Positions 45,130 through 53,593 of a stretch of DNA of 64,000 nt are shown here, in pieces; positions within the stretch are counted from its first letter, which is position 1; each line of letters begins with the position of its first letter. Below the pieces are notes generated by a model. That model ran no database searches, was not told the DNA's origin, and was given only the letters and a program-made list of their open reading frames with translations. Location of the stretch: positions 124,001 through 188,000 of the forward strand of contig JACRNB010000001.1 in assembly GCA_016219425.1 (NCBI GenBank). Reading direction: 5' to 3'. The translations under genes were made by a program, and so were the position numbers. The stretch is from Betaproteobacteria bacterium. Its GTDB lineage: Bacteria > Pseudomonadota > Gammaproteobacteria > Burkholderiales > Thiobacillaceae.

Positions 45130-48100
45130 ATGGTCGCCAGACGCGGTAAAGAAGCAAAAGTGGAGGCCAAGGCAGAGGCCAGTCCCGAAGCGGCGCCCAT
45201 CCAGGGGGGCGTCGTGGCGGAAGGCGAGATCGGCAAGACGCCGTTCATCGTCGGCATCGGCGCTTCCGCCGGCGGTCTGGAGGCGTTGAAGGCGGTGTTT
45301 CCCGGTCTGCCTGCCGATCTGGGCCTGTCCTATGTGGTGGTGCAGCACCTGTCGCCCAACTACCGCAGCATGATGGCGCAGCTTCTGGGCAAGGACACCT
45401 CGATGTCGCTGGTGGAGGTGGAGCACGGCGCGGCGCCTGCGCCCAACACCGTGTACATCACCCCCGCCAACCGCAACGTCACCCTGGTGGACGGCCATTT
45501 CGAGTTGGTCAAGCCGGCCAAGGAGGCGTACCCCAAGCCTTCCATCAACATCTTTTTCAATTCCCTGGCCGAGTCGTGCAACGAGCAGGCCATCGGCGTG
45601 GTGCTTTCCGGCACCGGCAGCGACGGGGCCGCCGGCATCTACTCGATCAAGGCGGCGGGCGGTTTCACCTTTGCGCAGGAGCCCGCCACCGCCAAGTACA
45701 ACAGCATGCCGCAGCAGGCCATCGACACCGGCAGCGTGGACTGGGTGCTGCCGCCGGAGAAGATCGGCGAGGAGATTGCGCTGATCGTGCGTTCGCGCGG
45801 GGCGGTGCCGGTGCAGACCGTGGACGAGAGTGCGCAGGGCCAGTTGCACCGCCTGCTGCTCAAGGTGCGCAAGCGCACCAAGGTGGATTTCTCCGGTTAC
45901 AAGGAAACCACCCTGTGGCGGCGCATCGCGCGGCGCATGGCGGCGACGCACATGCCCAGCCTGGACGAGTACCTGCATCATTGCGACGACGTGCCGGATG
46001 AGCTGGATCGCCTGTGCAAGGACATCCTCATCTCCGTCACCTCCTTCTTCCGCGACCGCGAGGCCTTCACTGCCCTGGGCAGCCTCGTGAGCAAGGTGGT
46101 CAAGGGCAAGCAGGGCGGCGAGGAACTGCGCATCTGGGTATCCGGCTGCGCCACCGGCGAGGAGGCGTATTCCATCGCCATCCTGGTGGCCGAGGCCCTG
46201 TCCGGGCGCGTGGATCCGCCCATGGTGCAGATCTTCGCCACCGACATCGACATGGAGGCGATGGCGCGGGCGCGGCGCGGCCAGTTCTCGTCTTCCAGCC
46301 TGGACAACCTGCCGCTGGAGCTGGTCAAACGCTACTTCGCGCAGCGCGGCGAGCGTTTCGAGGTGGCGAAGCCGATTCGCGAGATGGTCATCTTCGCGCG
46401 CCAGGATCTGATGCAGGATCCGCCCTTCCTGCGCCTGGACCTGGTCTCCTGCCGCAACGTGCTGATCTACTTTCAGGCCGCCATGCAGGCCAAGATCCTG
46501 TCCACCTTCCACTACGGACTGCTGCCCGGCGGCCACCTGTTTCTGGGCAAGTCGGAGAGCGCGGCGCAGCAGGAGCACCTGTTCCAGACGGTGGACAAGG
46601 ACGCCCACATCTTTCGTCGCCACGGGGTCGCCACGCGCATTCCGCCGCTGCACAACGACATCGCGCAACTGGCCGATTCGTCCTCGCACCTGCTCAACAG
46701 CCGCAACCGCTGGGCCGAAGACGGCCTGATGCGCGTGGCGGCGCGGGTGTTCCTGCCGCCTTGCATCCTGGTGGCCGCGGATTTCTCCATCAAGCATGTG
46801 CACGGCGACGCCGGCCAGTACCTTGCGGTGCCGGACGGGCGTCCCAGCCTGGACCTGGGCAGCCTGATCCGGCGCGAGTTCCGCACCGAGTTGCAGGCCC
46901 TGCTGCGCCGTGTCGCGCAGGACGGCAAGATGATCCAGGGGCGCCCGCGCCATCTCGCCGGCATGGACAAGCACAAGGCGGTGCAACTGGCGGTGCACCC
47001 GGTCAACGACACCCCGCACGAGCGCGATTTCCTGGTCAGCTTCCATATCCTGGAACGGGCCGAGCCGGTGGCGGAGGTGGAGCCGGAGTTGGTCAGCGTG
47101 GCGAGCAAGGAGCTGGAGGACGAACTCCTGGCCACGCGCGAGCACTTGCAGACCCTGATCGAGGAACTGGAGACCTCCAACGAGGAGATGCAGGCGCTCA
47201 ACGAGGAATTGCAGTCGGCCAACGAGGAATTGCAATCCACCAACGAGGAGCTGGAAGCCTCCAACGAGGAGCTGCAATCCACCAACGAGGAGTTGTCCAC
47301 CGTCAACGAGGAGTTGCAGGTCAAGTCCAGCGCCCTGGAAGAGGCCTGGACCGACCTCGACAACATCCAGCGCGGCATCGACTACCCCCTGCTGGTGCTG
47401 GACAGCCGCACCCACCTCACCCGCTTCAACCCCGCCGCCGGGCGTCTGTTCGGTCTCACTGCGGCCAACCTGGGGCAGTCGTGGCAGACCATCGCCATGC
47501 CGGGCGAGCTCACGCGCTTCGACCCGTTGCTGCATGACTCCATGCGCGAGCGGCGCAGCCTCTCCACCCTGCTGGCGGACGGCGACCACCACTACGCGCT
47601 GCACGTCACCCCCTATCTCAAGGATGGCGAGCATGTGCGCGGCACGATCGTCTCGCTCATGGACGAGACCGACCTGTTCCGCGCCGAGCGTCTGGCGCGC
47701 GAGCGCGAGCAACAGATGCAGGCGGTGATGACCAACGCCAGCGTGCTGTTCGCGGTGAAGGACACCTCGGGGCGCTACCTGTTCGCCAACCCGGAGTTCA
47801 GCCTCATCACCGGCGTCACCGCCGAGTCGGCCCTGGGCAAGACTGACCACCAGTTGTTCCCGGCGCCCCTGGCCAACGCCCTGCGCGACGCCGACCTGGA
47901 GGTGATGCGCCTGCGCGGCCCGCTCGCCGGCGAGGAGGACATCGACTTCTCCGGGCAGCACCGCAGCCTGCTCATCAACCGCTTCCCGCTGTTCAACGAA
48001 GAGAACGTGATCACCGCCGTATGCATGCAGGCGGTGGACATCACCGCGCGCAAGCATGCCGAGGAGCAGTTGCGTCTGGCCGCGCGCATGTTCGAGCGTG

Positions 48101-49734
48101 CGGCGGAGGGCCTGGTGGTCACCGATGCGCGCGGGCGCATCCTCACCGTGAACGACGCCTTCACGCGCATCACCGGCTGGGGCCGCGAGGAGGTGCACGG
48201 CAAGACCCCGGGCATCCTGCGTTCGGGTCGTCAGAACGATGATTTCTACATCGAGATGTGGCGCCAGCTTGCGGAGCTGGGCTGGTGGCAGGGCGAGATC
48301 TGGAACCGGCGCAAGGACGGCGAGGTGTACCTGGAATGGCTCTCCATCAACGCCGTGCGCGACACGCATGGCCAGGTCATCAACTATGTGGGCACCTTCA
48401 GTGACATCCAGATGGTCATGGAGAGCAAGCAGCGGGTGGATTTTCTCGCCACCCACGACGACCTCACCGGGCTGCCCAACCGTTCGCTGTTCCAGGACCG
48501 CCTGAAAAGCGCCCTGGCGCGGCGCGAACGCAGCGAAGACAAGCTGGCGGTGCTGTTCGTGGACCTGGACAACTTCAAGGTGGTGAACGACACCCTGGGC
48601 CACGACGTCGGCGACGCCCTGTTGCGCGAGGCGGCGCAGCGCCTGCTCACCTGCGTGCGCGAAGGCGACACGGCGGCGCGCCTGGGCGGCGATGAATTCA
48701 CCGTGCTCATGGAGCGCACCGACAAGTTCCAGGCCGCCGCCGTCGCCACCCGCATCCTGGAGGCGTTCACCGTGTCGTTCGCCCTCTCCGGCAAGGAGTT
48801 GTTCGTCACCGCCAGCATCGGCATCGGCATCTGCCCGGACGATGGCCAGAACATGCAGTCCTTGCTCAAGAACGCCGATGCGGCGATGTATCAGGTGAAG
48901 ACCTCGGGCAAGAGCGACTTCCAGTTCTTCAGCCGCCAGATGGCCGAGGCCGCGCACCGCCGCATGGAGTTGGAGATCGGCCTGCGCCAGGCGCTCAAGG
49001 CGAACGAACTGTTTCTTGTGTATCAACCGCAGATCGACATCGTCTCCGGCGCCCTGGTCGGGGCCGAGGCGCTGGTGCGCTGGCGGCGCAAGGAGGGCGA
49101 CGTGTTGTTGCCGGCGGAGTTCATCCCGCTGGCCGAGGAGACCCTGCTGATCCTGCCCCTGGGCAATCTCGTGCTGGAGAGCGCCTGCCGCCAGCTGGCG
49201 GCCTGGCGGCGGCAGCGGCTGCCGATCAAGCGGGTGTCGGTCAACCTCTCCGCCAACCACTTCACCAAGGGCGACCTGCTGGGCGATATCCAGCGTCTGC
49301 TCAAGCGCTACCGCCTGCCCGGCTCAGCCCTCTCCATCGAGGTCACGGAAAGCACCCTGATGTCGAGCAATGGCAACATCCCGGAAATGCTGGGCCGGTT
49401 GAAAGAACTGGGCATTCAGGTGGGCATCGACGATTTCGGCACCGGCTATTCCTCCCTGGCCTATCTCAAGCACTACCCGATCAAGGAACTGAAGATCGAC
49501 CACAGCTTCGTGGACGGCATCGCCACGGATGGGGAAGACAGCGCCATCGCCAGCGCCATCATCGCCCTGGCGCACACCATGGGCCTGTCCTGCGTCGCCG
49601 AAGGGGTGGAGACGGAGGCGCAACTGGCCGCGCTCCAGGCCAAAGGGTGCGAGTTGGCCCAGGGCTACCTGATCGGCCACCCCATGCCCGTGCCGGAGTT
49701 CGAGACCTGGGTGGCGCAGCGGTGCGCCCGATGA
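45130..49734 (+). CDS. CheB-CheR-PAS-GGDEF-EAL fusion protein
   Basis: 1534 residues, no membrane segment. ATG 45130 follows a GGGAAGGGG site. Order: CheB methylesterase (about 35-215, triad S46, H73, D165), CheR methyltransferase (about 235-490, SAM motif VSGCATGEEAYS), a coiled coil of repeated NEEL steps (about 678-733), three PAS domains (about 750-855, 866-975, 987-1100), GGDEF (intact, 1186-1190) and EAL (intact E1313-L1315, plus DDFGTGYSSLAYL). It could link receptor adaptation with cyclic-di-GMP making and breaking. The CheB part lacks a receiver domain. Confidence 0.93.
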   Translation: MVARRGKEAKVEAKAEASPEAAPIQGGVVAEGEIGKTPFIVGIGASAGGLEALKAVFPGLPADLGLSYVVVQHLSPNYRSMMAQLLGKDTSMSLVEVEHGAAPAPNTVYITPANRNVTLVDGHFELVKPAKEAYPKPSINIFFNSLAESCNEQAIGVVLSGTGSDGAAGIYSIKAAGGFTFAQEPATAKYNSMPQQAIDTGSVDWVLPPEKIGEEIALIVRSRGAVPVQTVDESAQGQLHRLLLKVRKRTKVDFSGYKETTLWRRIARRMAATHMPSLDEYLHHCDDVPDELDRLCKDILISVTSFFRDREAFTALGSLVSKVVKGKQGGEELRIWVSGCATGEEAYSIAILVAEALSGRVDPPMVQIFATDIDMEAMARARRGQFSSSSLDNLPLELVKRYFAQRGERFEVAKPIREMVIFARQDLMQDPPFLRLDLVSCRNVLIYFQAAMQAKILSTFHYGLLPGGHLFLGKSESAAQQEHLFQTVDKDAHIFRRHGVATRIPPLHNDIAQLADSSSHLLNSRNRWAEDGLMRVAARVFLPPCILVAADFSIKHVHGDAGQYLAVPDGRPSLDLGSLIRREFRTELQALLRRVAQDGKMIQGRPRHLAGMDKHKAVQLAVHPVNDTPHERDFLVSFHILERAEPVAEVEPELVSVASKELEDELLATREHLQTLIEELETSNEEMQALNEELQSANEELQSTNEELEASNEELQSTNEELSTVNEELQVKSSALEEAWTDLDNIQRGIDYPLLVLDSRTHLTRFNPAAGRLFGLTAANLGQSWQTIAMPGELTRFDPLLHDSMRERRSLSTLLADGDHHYALHVTPYLKDGEHVRGTIVSLMDETDLFRAERLAREREQQMQAVMTNASVLFAVKDTSGRYLFANPEFSLITGVTAESALGKTDHQLFPAPLANALRDADLEVMRLRGPLAGEEDIDFSGQHRSLLINRFPLFNEENVITAVCMQAVDITARKHAEEQLRLAARMFERAAEGLVVTDARGRILTVNDAFTRITGWGREEVHGKTPGILRSGRQNDDFYIEMWRQLAELGWWQGEIWNRRKDGEVYLEWLSINAVRDTHGQVINYVGTFSDIQMVMESKQRVDFLATHDDLTGLPNRSLFQDRLKSALARRERSEDKLAVLFVDLDNFKVVNDTLGHDVGDALLREAAQRLLTCVREGDTAARLGGDEFTVLMERTDKFQAAAVATRILEAFTVSFALSGKELFVTASIGIGICPDDGQNMQSLLKNADAAMYQVKTSGKSDFQFFSRQMAEAAHRRMELEIGLRQALKANELFLVYQPQIDIVSGALVGAEALVRWRRKEGDVLLPAEFIPLAEETLLILPLGNLVLESACRQLAAWRRQRLPIKRVSVNLSANHFTKGDLLGDIQRLLKRYRLPGSALSIEVTESTLMSSNGNIPEMLGRLKELGIQVGIDDFGTGYSSLAYLKHYPIKELKIDHSFVDGIATDGEDSAIASAIIALAHTMGLSCVAEGVETEAQLAALQAKGCELAQGYLIGHPMPVPEFETWVAQRCAR

Positions 49735-50300
49735 GCCACGACCTCACCGAACCCACCCTCGCCAGTGAAACCGTCTACCGGGGACGCCTGCTGCATGTGA
49801 AGTGCGACCGGGTGGGCCTGCCCGACGGCGGCGAATCCGCGCGCGAATACATCGTCCACCCCGGCGCGGCGGTGATCCTCGCCCTGTTCGACAACGGCGA
49901 CCTCCTGCTGGAGCGCCAGCACCGCTACCCCCTGCACCGCGACTTCATCGAACTGCCCGCAGGCAAGTTCGACCCCGGCGAGACCGACCTGGCCTGCGCC
50001 CAGCGTGAACTGATCGAAGAAACCGGCTACGCGGCGAGTGAATGGCGCGAACTGCCCACCTTCTACCCCTGCATCGGCTACTCCGACGAGCGCCTGGTCT
50101 ACTACCTGGCGCGCGGCCTCACCCATGTCGGCCACGGCCTGGACGAGGACGAGTTTCTGGAAGTGCTGCGCGTACCCTTCGACGAGGCCATCGAGATGGT
50201 GCGCGATGGCCGTATCAACGAGGGCAAGACCGTGATGGGCTTGCTCTGGTTTGACCGCTTCGGGCGGTCGAATTCACCCCCCCTGGAGGAAAAACCATGA
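49731..50300 (+). CDS. nudF: NUDIX hydrolase, ADP-ribose pyrophosphatase type
   Basis: 189 residues from ATG 49731, overlapping the previous stop by ATGA. The NUDIX box GKFDPGETDLACAQRELIEETGY is complete, and PAG just before it plus the downstream YPCIGYSDERLVYYLARGL segment fit ADP-ribose pyrophosphatases. It splits ADP-ribose to AMP and ribose 5-phosphate. The gene is translationally coupled both to the signalling fusion upstream and the SSB-tailed protein downstream. Confidence 0.9.
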   Translation: MSHDLTEPTLASETVYRGRLLHVKCDRVGLPDGGESAREYIVHPGAAVILALFDNGDLLLERQHRYPLHRDFIELPAGKFDPGETDLACAQRELIEETGYAASEWRELPTFYPCIGYSDERLVYYLARGLTHVGHGLDEDEFLEVLRVPFDEAIEMVRDGRINEGKTVMGLLWFDRFGRSNSPPLEEKP

Positions 50301-50947
50301 CCAGTTACACCCGCGACGACCAGCTCGCCGTTCAGCCCGAATCCAACTTTGGCGGCAAGATCGAAACCACCGGCGCCTATGTCGGCCAGCTCACCCTGGC
50401 CAAGGAGCGCACCGCCAAGACCGGAACCAAGGGCATCGAATTCACCTTCGAGGCCGAGGACGGGCGCATCGCGCGCTACCTCACGCTCTGGGTCGCGCGC
50501 GCCAACGGCGACAAGATCGAATACCCCTACAGCCTGCTTTCGGCCCTGATGGCCTGCCTGGGCGTCAAGGCCATCGAATCCGCCGCCGCCACGGTGGAGG
50601 AATGGAACCCCGCCACCAGCACGCGCGAGCCGGTCGAAGCGCAGGTCTTCCCGGCGCTGATGAACAAGCCCATCGGCATCCTGCTGCAACGCGAGGAACG
50701 ACTGTGGGAAGGCAAGACCTACGTCGGCATGAAGATGGTCGAGTTCTTCGACCCGAGTGACCGCAGCACCCCCGCCGAGGTTCTCTCGGGCAGCCGTTCC
50801 GGCCAGGCCCTGGACAAACTGGCCGCGAACCTGCGCGAGACCGTGGTCCGCACCGACGCCCCCCCGCCCGGCGCCGATGCGGGCGCAGGCGCAGGCCCCG
50901 CGCGCACCGGGTTCTCCGGGATTGAGGATGATGACGTGCCGTTTTGA
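50297..50947 (+). CDS. Protein with SSB-like acidic tail (phage-like ssDNA-binding candidate)
   Basis: 216 residues with GGAGG upstream and ATGA overlap with nudF. The N-terminal 140 residues look like a beta-rich fold of phage-type single-strand binding or recombination proteins (GAYVGQLTLAKERTAKTGTKG, EFTFEAEDGRIARYLTLWV). A low-complexity Ala/Gly/Pro linker leads to a C-terminal EDDDVPF, the hallmark tail by which SSB proteins recruit partners. The exact family was not recognised. No phage genes lie nearby, so it may be a domesticated phage gene. Confidence 0.55.
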   Translation: MTSYTRDDQLAVQPESNFGGKIETTGAYVGQLTLAKERTAKTGTKGIEFTFEAEDGRIARYLTLWVARANGDKIEYPYSLLSALMACLGVKAIESAAATVEEWNPATSTREPVEAQVFPALMNKPIGILLQREERLWEGKTYVGMKMVEFFDPSDRSTPAEVLSGSRSGQALDKLAANLRETVVRTDAPPPGADAGAGAGPARTGFSGIEDDDVPF

Positions 50948-51012
50948 GAGGCCGTGAAGCGCGGTCGCGGCGGGGGGCGTTCCATCGCCCCATCAAGCAA
51001 TAACTCACGGCG

Positions 51013-51121
51013 CGTACCGACGCTGATGTGCTGGCCTGGCTGAAAAGCCAAGGCAGACTACCAAAGCCGTCTCAATGGCATCCTGCGTGAGGCCATGCTG
51101 GATCAGGCGCGGCGCGGCTAG
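51013..51121 (+). pseudogene. Frameshifted remnant of a BrnA-type antitoxin
   Basis: The frame from 51013 reads RTDADVLAWLKSQG, the start of the C-terminal DNA-binding part of BrnA-like antitoxins. After a shift of one base the sequence from 51059 continues YQSRLNGILREAMLDQARRG and stops at 51121. Joined, the two pieces form the typical helix-turn-helix end; no start codon, N-terminal half or BrnT toxin is visible. This is a decayed toxin-antitoxin module next to two intact ones. Confidence 0.7.
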
Positions 51122-51182
51122 TCAGCTTTGGGGGTGAGGCCGGCCAGTCGTCAGCACGTCTGCCTTGATGTGGCTTCATGGT

Positions 51183-51211
51183 GGATATACATTCAAGGTG
51201 CGTGTATATCC
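51183..51211. promoter_or_regulatory. Inverted-repeat operator upstream of vapB
   Basis: Perfect 9-bp arms GGATATACA (51183-51191) and TGTATATCC (51203-51211) are separated by 11 bases, about one helical turn, and end 14 bases before the vapB ATG. This is where VapB/VapC complexes bind to repress their own operon. The A/T-rich arms stand out in GC-rich surroundings. Confidence 0.65.
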
Positions 51212-51225
51212 AACCAGGAGCCTCC

Positions 51226-51486
51226 ATGCAAATCACTCTCTCCCGCTGGGGCAACAGCCTCGCCGTTCGCATCCCCGCCGAAATCGCCCGGAACCTCTCG
51301 CTGGAAGAAGGCGCTCAGGTGGAATGCACCGCCACGCCTGCCGGCACCCTGGAACTCGTCCCCGCCGGCAAAGAGGCCAGGGCCGACTGGATGCGCCGCC
51401 ACTTCACCCAGGTCAACGCCCGCCTGGACGGGCAGGCCATGACCACCCCCAGCGCCCAACTCCAGCGCGAAGAAGAGCGGTACTGA
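51226..51486 (+). CDS. vapB: VapB-type antitoxin (AbrB/MazE fold)
   Basis: 86 residues from ATG 51226 with AGGAG upstream. The N-terminal swapped-hairpin DNA-binding domain is clear (MQITLSRWGNSLAVRIPAEIA). The C-terminal 35 residues, which should wrap the toxin, are charged (EARADWMRRHF). It is followed after 4 bases by a PIN-domain toxin and preceded by an inverted repeat that is probably its operator. Confidence 0.9.
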   Translation: MQITLSRWGNSLAVRIPAEIARNLSLEEGAQVECTATPAGTLELVPAGKEARADWMRRHFTQVNARLDGQAMTTPSAQLQREEERY

Positions 51487-51490
51487 AGCG

Positions 51491-51922
51491 ATGCGGACCT
51501 ATGTGGACACCAGCGTCCTGGTCGCCGCCCACACCCGAGAACCCCACACCGCCCCGGCGCAAGCCTGGCTGAGCGAAAACACGGACGAATTGATCCTCAC
51601 CACCTGGACGCTGGTGGAATGCGACAGCGCCCTGGCGATCAAGCGGCGGCGCGGTGAACTGGACGAAGCCGCCCAGATTGCCGCCAGCATCGACATTGAA
51701 GCCTTCGCCGCCCGCCACGCCCCCCTGTTCATCCCCACCGAAGCGGACTACCAGCGCGCACGGGAGTTCTGCCGTCAGGCCGCCTCCGGCCTGCGCGCGG
51801 GCGACGCCCTGCATCTGGCCGTGGCGCTACGGCTGGAGGCCAGCCACCTCGCCACGCTGGATCAGGTGCTGGCAGCGAATGCGATCCAGCAGGGATTGGC
51901 GGTGGCGCTCATCCTCCGGTAG
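51491..51922 (+). CDS. vapC: VapC-type PIN-domain toxin ribonuclease
   Basis: 143 residues. The acidic PIN residues are all present: D6 (TYVDTSVLV), E43 (LVECDSA), D105 (RAGDALHLA) and D124 (LATLDQVL), so the Mg-dependent RNase should be active. VapC toxins cut tRNA or rRNA at specific sites, and the target here is unknown. It is partnered with the AbrB-type antitoxin directly upstream. Confidence 0.92.
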   Translation: MRTYVDTSVLVAAHTREPHTAPAQAWLSENTDELILTTWTLVECDSALAIKRRRGELDEAAQIAASIDIEAFAARHAPLFIPTEADYQRAREFCRQAASGLRAGDALHLAVALRLEASHLATLDQVLAANAIQQGLAVALILR

Positions 51923-52037
51923 GTCTCCTCTAGCTGTAGGGGTTGGGAGAAGGAGACTTCGCCCCATTCCAACCTTGGCAGCAAGGAACGACACATGAAC
52001 ACCCAAGACGGTTTGGATTCGCCGTGGCGACGGTGGA

Positions 52038-52379
52038 TTACCGAGGCGCTTCCTTGGTCAGCTTTTGCACGGCTGCCAGAAGCGTCGGGAGGTCATCTTT
52101 GGCGGTGATAAACACGATGCGCCAATCCACCGAGAAATAGGCATGAACCGCTGTGTTGCGAAAGCCGACGATTTCCTTCCACGGTACTTCCGGCGCTCCC
52201 TGTTTGGTTTCATCGGACAGCCGTGCGACCGCCTCTCCTATGGTTGCCAGCTTTTGCAGCACAGCGCTTTGGAGTAGTTCATCGCCGAGAAAGCGGTCTT
52301 CATCACAGGGGGCCAGCCAATGCTCGATCAAGGTAATGGCATCCAGAATGTCGGCAAGGTAGAGCCGGTCACTCCGCAT
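52038..52379 (-). CDS. hepT: HepT-type toxin (DUF86)
   Basis: 113 residues, all helical. The ribonuclease motif Rx4HxY is R74-H79-Y81 (RNTAVHAY), a feature of HEPN toxins. It overlaps the nucleotidyltransferase gene by 11 bases on the minus strand, the usual MntA/HepT pairing. In characterised systems MntA adds AMP to a tyrosine of HepT next to this motif and so silences it (established for the family). The gap from vapC (52,000 region) is about 115 bases and holds nothing recognisable. Confidence 0.92.
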   Translation of the reverse strand: MRSDRLYLADILDAITLIEHWLAPCDEDRFLGDELLQSAVLQKLATIGEAVARLSDETKQGAPEVPWKEIVGFRNTAVHAYFSVDWRIVFITAKDDLPTLLAAVQKLTKEAPR

Positions 52380-52668
52380 AAATCACTTCCGCTTCCTTGA
52401 GCACTCCTTCGCGGATATGACGGTTCAGCCCATTGCGCGTCACCAGGTCCACGGAGCGTCCAAGAATCACGGAGAGTTCATCACGCATCCGCTGCAAGGC
52501 GATCAGCCCGATCCGCGCTTCACTCTTCAGGTCAATCAAGACGTCCACATCGCTGTCCTCGTGGAAATCCGCTCGCGTCGCGGAACCGAACAGGGCAAGT
52601 TCACGCACGGCATGGGCGCGACAGAAACGGGCAATCTCCCCATCCGGTAGATGCAGCATGGGATTCAT
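52369..52668 (-). CDS. mntA: MntA-type nucleotidyltransferase antitoxin
   Basis: 99 residues from ATG 52668 (MNPMLHLPDGE), with GAGGAA about 10 bases upstream. The minimal nucleotidyltransferase motif is intact: G28-S29 (LFGSATR) and D40/D42 (EDSDVDVLID). It is predicted to AMPylate HepT. The gene is divergent from the MazG-like gene with a 167-base gap that should hold both promoters. Confidence 0.92.
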   Translation of the reverse strand: MNPMLHLPDGEIARFCRAHAVRELALFGSATRADFHEDSDVDVLIDLKSEARIGLIALQRMRDELSVILGRSVDLVTRNGLNRHIREGVLKEAEVIYAE

Positions 52669-52835
52669 GGCGATTTTTCCTCGTTGAAAACAGGGCGTTG
52701 CGTGAATGCTACCTTTGCGCAGGGGATCGGTCATGGTTCGGCTGATCCGGTCGCCCGTGTGAATGCGGTTACGGCGGGGTGAGGCAGGCTGTACGCCTGA
52801 TAAACTCGACGCCTCCTCGTTTTCGCCCGTCCGTC

Positions 52836-53210
52836 ATGCCCATTTCCACCCTGGAACAGCTTGCCGCCGCCGTGTGCGAATTCGGGCGCGAGCGCGATTG
52901 GCATCTGTATCACACCCCAAAGAACCTCACTGCCGCCCTCATCGTGGAAGCCGCGGAATTGCTGGAGCCGTTCCAGTGGCTCACGCCCGAGGAGAGCCTG
53001 AACCTGCCGGAGCCCAAGCGTGAGGCGGTGCGGCAGGAGATGGCGGATGTGCTGATCTATCTGGTCAGCCTGGCCAACTGCCTGGATATCGACCTGATCC
53101 GGGCCGCCGAGGACAAACTTCACATCAACGCGCGCAAATACCCGGTGGCGCTGGCCAAGGGTTCGTGCGCCAAATCCGACGAACTGACCCAGAAAGGGGG
53201 GACGTCATGA
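52836..53210 (+). CDS. MazG-like nucleotide pyrophosphohydrolase
   Basis: 124 residues from ATG 52836. The all-alpha NTP pyrophosphatase pattern is visible: KNLTAALIVEAAELLEPFQW (metal-binding EAAELLE), the EMADVLIYLV helix with E/D ligands, and an INARKYPV end. The size and motifs are like the RS21-C6/dCTP pyrophosphatase group, which cleans the nucleotide pool. It starts a tightly overlapping run: MazG-like, ferredoxin, hydrolase, moaE. Confidence 0.88.
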   Translation: MPISTLEQLAAAVCEFGRERDWHLYHTPKNLTAALIVEAAELLEPFQWLTPEESLNLPEPKREAVRQEMADVLIYLVSLANCLDIDLIRAAEDKLHINARKYPVALAKGSCAKSDELTQKGGTS

Positions 53211-53593
53211 GTTACTACCAGCATCACCTGTTTTTCTGTCTCAACCAGCGCGAGGACGGCGGCGCTTGTTGCAGCGATCACAACGCCGAGGCCATGTTCG
53301 AGTACGCCAAGAAGAAGGCGAAGAAGATGGGCCTGCACGGCAAGCCGGTGGAGTGCAGCGACAAGGCGGAGGGGTGCGCCGCCACCTGCCTGCGGGGGTG
53401 CATGGAAGCCGCTCCCGAGGCGGGCATGTCCCGCATCAACCGGGCGGGCTGCTTCGATCGCTGCGGCGAGGGGCCGGTGTGCGTGGTGTACCCGGATGCG
53501 GTCTGGTACACCTATGTGGACGAGGACGATCTTGACGAGATCCTCGAATCCCACCTGCGCGATGGGATTCCGGTGGCGCGGTTGCGGATTTGA
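53207..53593 (+). CDS. Thioredoxin-like 2Fe-2S ferredoxin
   Basis: 128 residues from ATG 53207, ATGA overlap with the upstream gene and a GGGGG-rich ribosome site. The sequence has many cysteines: CLNQREDGGACC near the N-terminus, CAATCLRGC, and CFDRCGEGPVCVVYP. The pattern fits the thioredoxin-fold 2Fe-2S ferredoxins whose cluster ligands lie in loops. Next to a hydrolase and moaE, it might serve an unknown redox step. Confidence 0.85.
   Translation: MSYYQHHLFFCLNQREDGGACCSDHNAEAMFEYAKKKAKKMGLHGKPVECSDKAEGCAATCLRGCMEAAPEAGMSRINRAGCFDRCGEGPVCVVYPDAVWYTYVDEDDLDEILESHLRDGIPVARLRI

Noticed and set aside
44890-49260. Open frame of 1456 codons on the minus strand opposite the CheB-CheR fusion
   Set aside because: Shadow of the coding strand with low-complexity composition and no recognisable domain.
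50948-51012. Intact BrnT/BrnA system
   Set aside because: No BrnT reading frame and no start or N-terminal half for BrnA; only a frameshifted C-terminal piece remains.
50297-52668. Prophage or integrative element around the SSB-like gene and toxin-antitoxin genes
   Set aside because: No integrase, structural phage gene or flanking direct repeat was seen; the tRNA gene lies far away.
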